A program made the translations under genes and the position numbers. From Promethearchaeota archaeon (GTDB taxonomy: Archaea; Asgardarchaeota; Lokiarchaeia; Sigynarchaeales; SOKP01), in contig JAHPYY010000125.1 of NCBI GenBank assembly GCA_019058515.1, forward strand, positions 1 to 14,875: a stretch of 14,875 bases of DNA. The letters run 5' to 3'. The notes under the pieces were generated by a model. The model saw nothing but the letters and a program-made list of their open reading frames with translations. It had not been told where the DNA came from and did not search any database. Shown piece by piece: positions 14,350 to 14,875 of the stretch (positions within the stretch are counted from its first letter, which is position 1; the number at the start of each line of letters is the position of its first letter).

Positions 14350-14875
14350 AATAGCAGTGATTATAGATCGCAACCCCAATCCGATTAAAATGCAAAGGAT
14401 AATTACCTGAAAAGTCTTAACCGGGATTTTTGAGGTTAATCTTTGTCCTACTTTAGTTCCGAGATAGATAATCGGAAACGCCAGCAAAAAAGCAAGCGTT
14501 AAGTCATACGGAAAGATTTGACCAATAAAGTAGAATGGAATTCTTGATAGCGATAACACAGTACCAACAGCGGCGAAATTTTCAATGAGACTCTCTCTAT
14601 AATGTTTGGTTTTTTCTAATAAAGCGACATTAATAGGACCTACTGCGCTAATTAGACCTGCTAGAAACCCGTAAACACATCCACCAAGGTAAATTATGGG
14701 TGAATCCGAGTTTAAATCTCGCATAACTTCCATTTCCGTTTGATTTTTCCTCATGTAAAACAATTTCAAGCAAGAATATCCAACTATAAAAATTCCTAAT
14801 GTTAACTCGATTATCTCGAGAGAAATGACAATAATGAGGAAAGTGCTTACAATTGTGGCGGGAACTCCTAATAAT
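14326..14875 (-). CDS. TauE/SafE-family membrane permease (5' part outside window)
   Basis: On the minus strand the frame is open from the right edge of the window to TGA at 14328-14326, about 182 residues. A TTG at 14769 could be mistaken for a start, but the frame continues upstream with family-like sequence (LLGVPATIVSTFLIIVI), so the gene is cut by the window edge. Five or six hydrophobic segments are seen. The half-repeat signature GGCVYGFLAGLISAVGPINVALL matches the TauE/SafE family (PF01925), whose members export or import sulfite, sulfonates or other small anions. This is the second half of the usual roughly 250-residue protein with part of the first. The anion cannot be inferred. It overlaps the flavin-reductase gene tail to tail by 24 bases. 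Confidence 0.82.
   Translation of the reverse strand, partial: LLGVPATIVSTFLIIVISLEIIELTLGIFIVGYSCLKLFYMRKNQTEMEVMRDLNSDSPIIYLGGCVYGFLAGLISAVGPINVALLEKTKHYRESLIENFAAVGTVLSLSRIPFYFIGQIFPYDLTLAFLLAFPIIYLGTKVGQRLTSKIPVKTFQVIILCILIGLGLRSIITAILNLVIFP

Noticed and set aside
14326..14769. A complete 147-residue minus-strand protein starting at TTG 14769
   Set aside because: The frame continues upstream to the window edge with TauE/SafE-like membrane sequence, so this is an edge-truncated gene and the TTG is an internal Leu codon.

Overview
The window is AT-rich. Gene starts are a mix of ATG, TTG and GTG, several genes have a TATA-like box about 26 bases before the start codon (as in leaderless archaeal transcripts), and T-runs follow several stop codons. 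Together with an Arf/Ras-like GTPase carrying an N-terminal regulatory-type domain, a surface protein with PKD and LamG-like modules and an IPGF-type C-terminal anchor, an MttB-family methyltransferase and a membrane-anchored coiled-coil winged-helix protein, this points to an archaeon, most likely of the Asgard (Promethearchaeota, Lokiarchaeia-like) group. That placement is inferred from gene content; no rRNA or tRNA is present to confirm it.

Layout. (1) 1-319: the end of a receiver-like (REC) protein, followed by an AT-rich gap with two perfect inverted repeats. (2) 597-2945: a large surface protein built from a tandem duplication of a LamG-like plus Ig-like module, then an Asp/Gly hinge, a PKD domain and a C-terminal anchor. 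(3) 3145-5960: a tight two-gene operon of an MttB-family methyltransferase without pyrrolysine and a Cys/Met-metabolism PLP enzyme. (4) 6052-7425 (minus): a GPH-family sugar/cation symporter, convergent with the operon. (5) 7636-8511: a small GTPase with an N-terminal longin-like domain. (6) 8618-10369: a phosphohexomutase. (7) 10435-11511 (minus): a protein with a membrane anchor, a coiled coil and winged-helix domains, with possible resemblance to DDRGK1/UFBP1 or to ESCRT-II subunits. (8) 11635-13620: a zone of broken genes. It holds an acyl-CoA dehydrogenase interrupted by an in-frame TAG inside an apparent 30-base insertion, a small membrane protein ORF also split by an in-frame TAG, and a frameshifted C-terminal remnant of a phytoene-desaturase-like FAD oxidoreductase. 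(9) 13783-14875: a flavin-reductase-like FMN protein overlapping tail-to-tail with a TauE/SafE permease that runs off the right edge.

How the genes work together. The only clear operon is the methyltransferase plus PLP enzyme, which suggests one-carbon or sulfur-compound metabolism. The other genes stand alone with alternating orientation. The most notable signals are the signalling/trafficking-type proteins (GTPase fusion, membrane coiled-coil winged-helix protein) and the cluster of two TAG-interrupted ORFs next to a frameshifted pseudogene. The cluster is most simply explained by gene decay, although amber read-through deserves a test.
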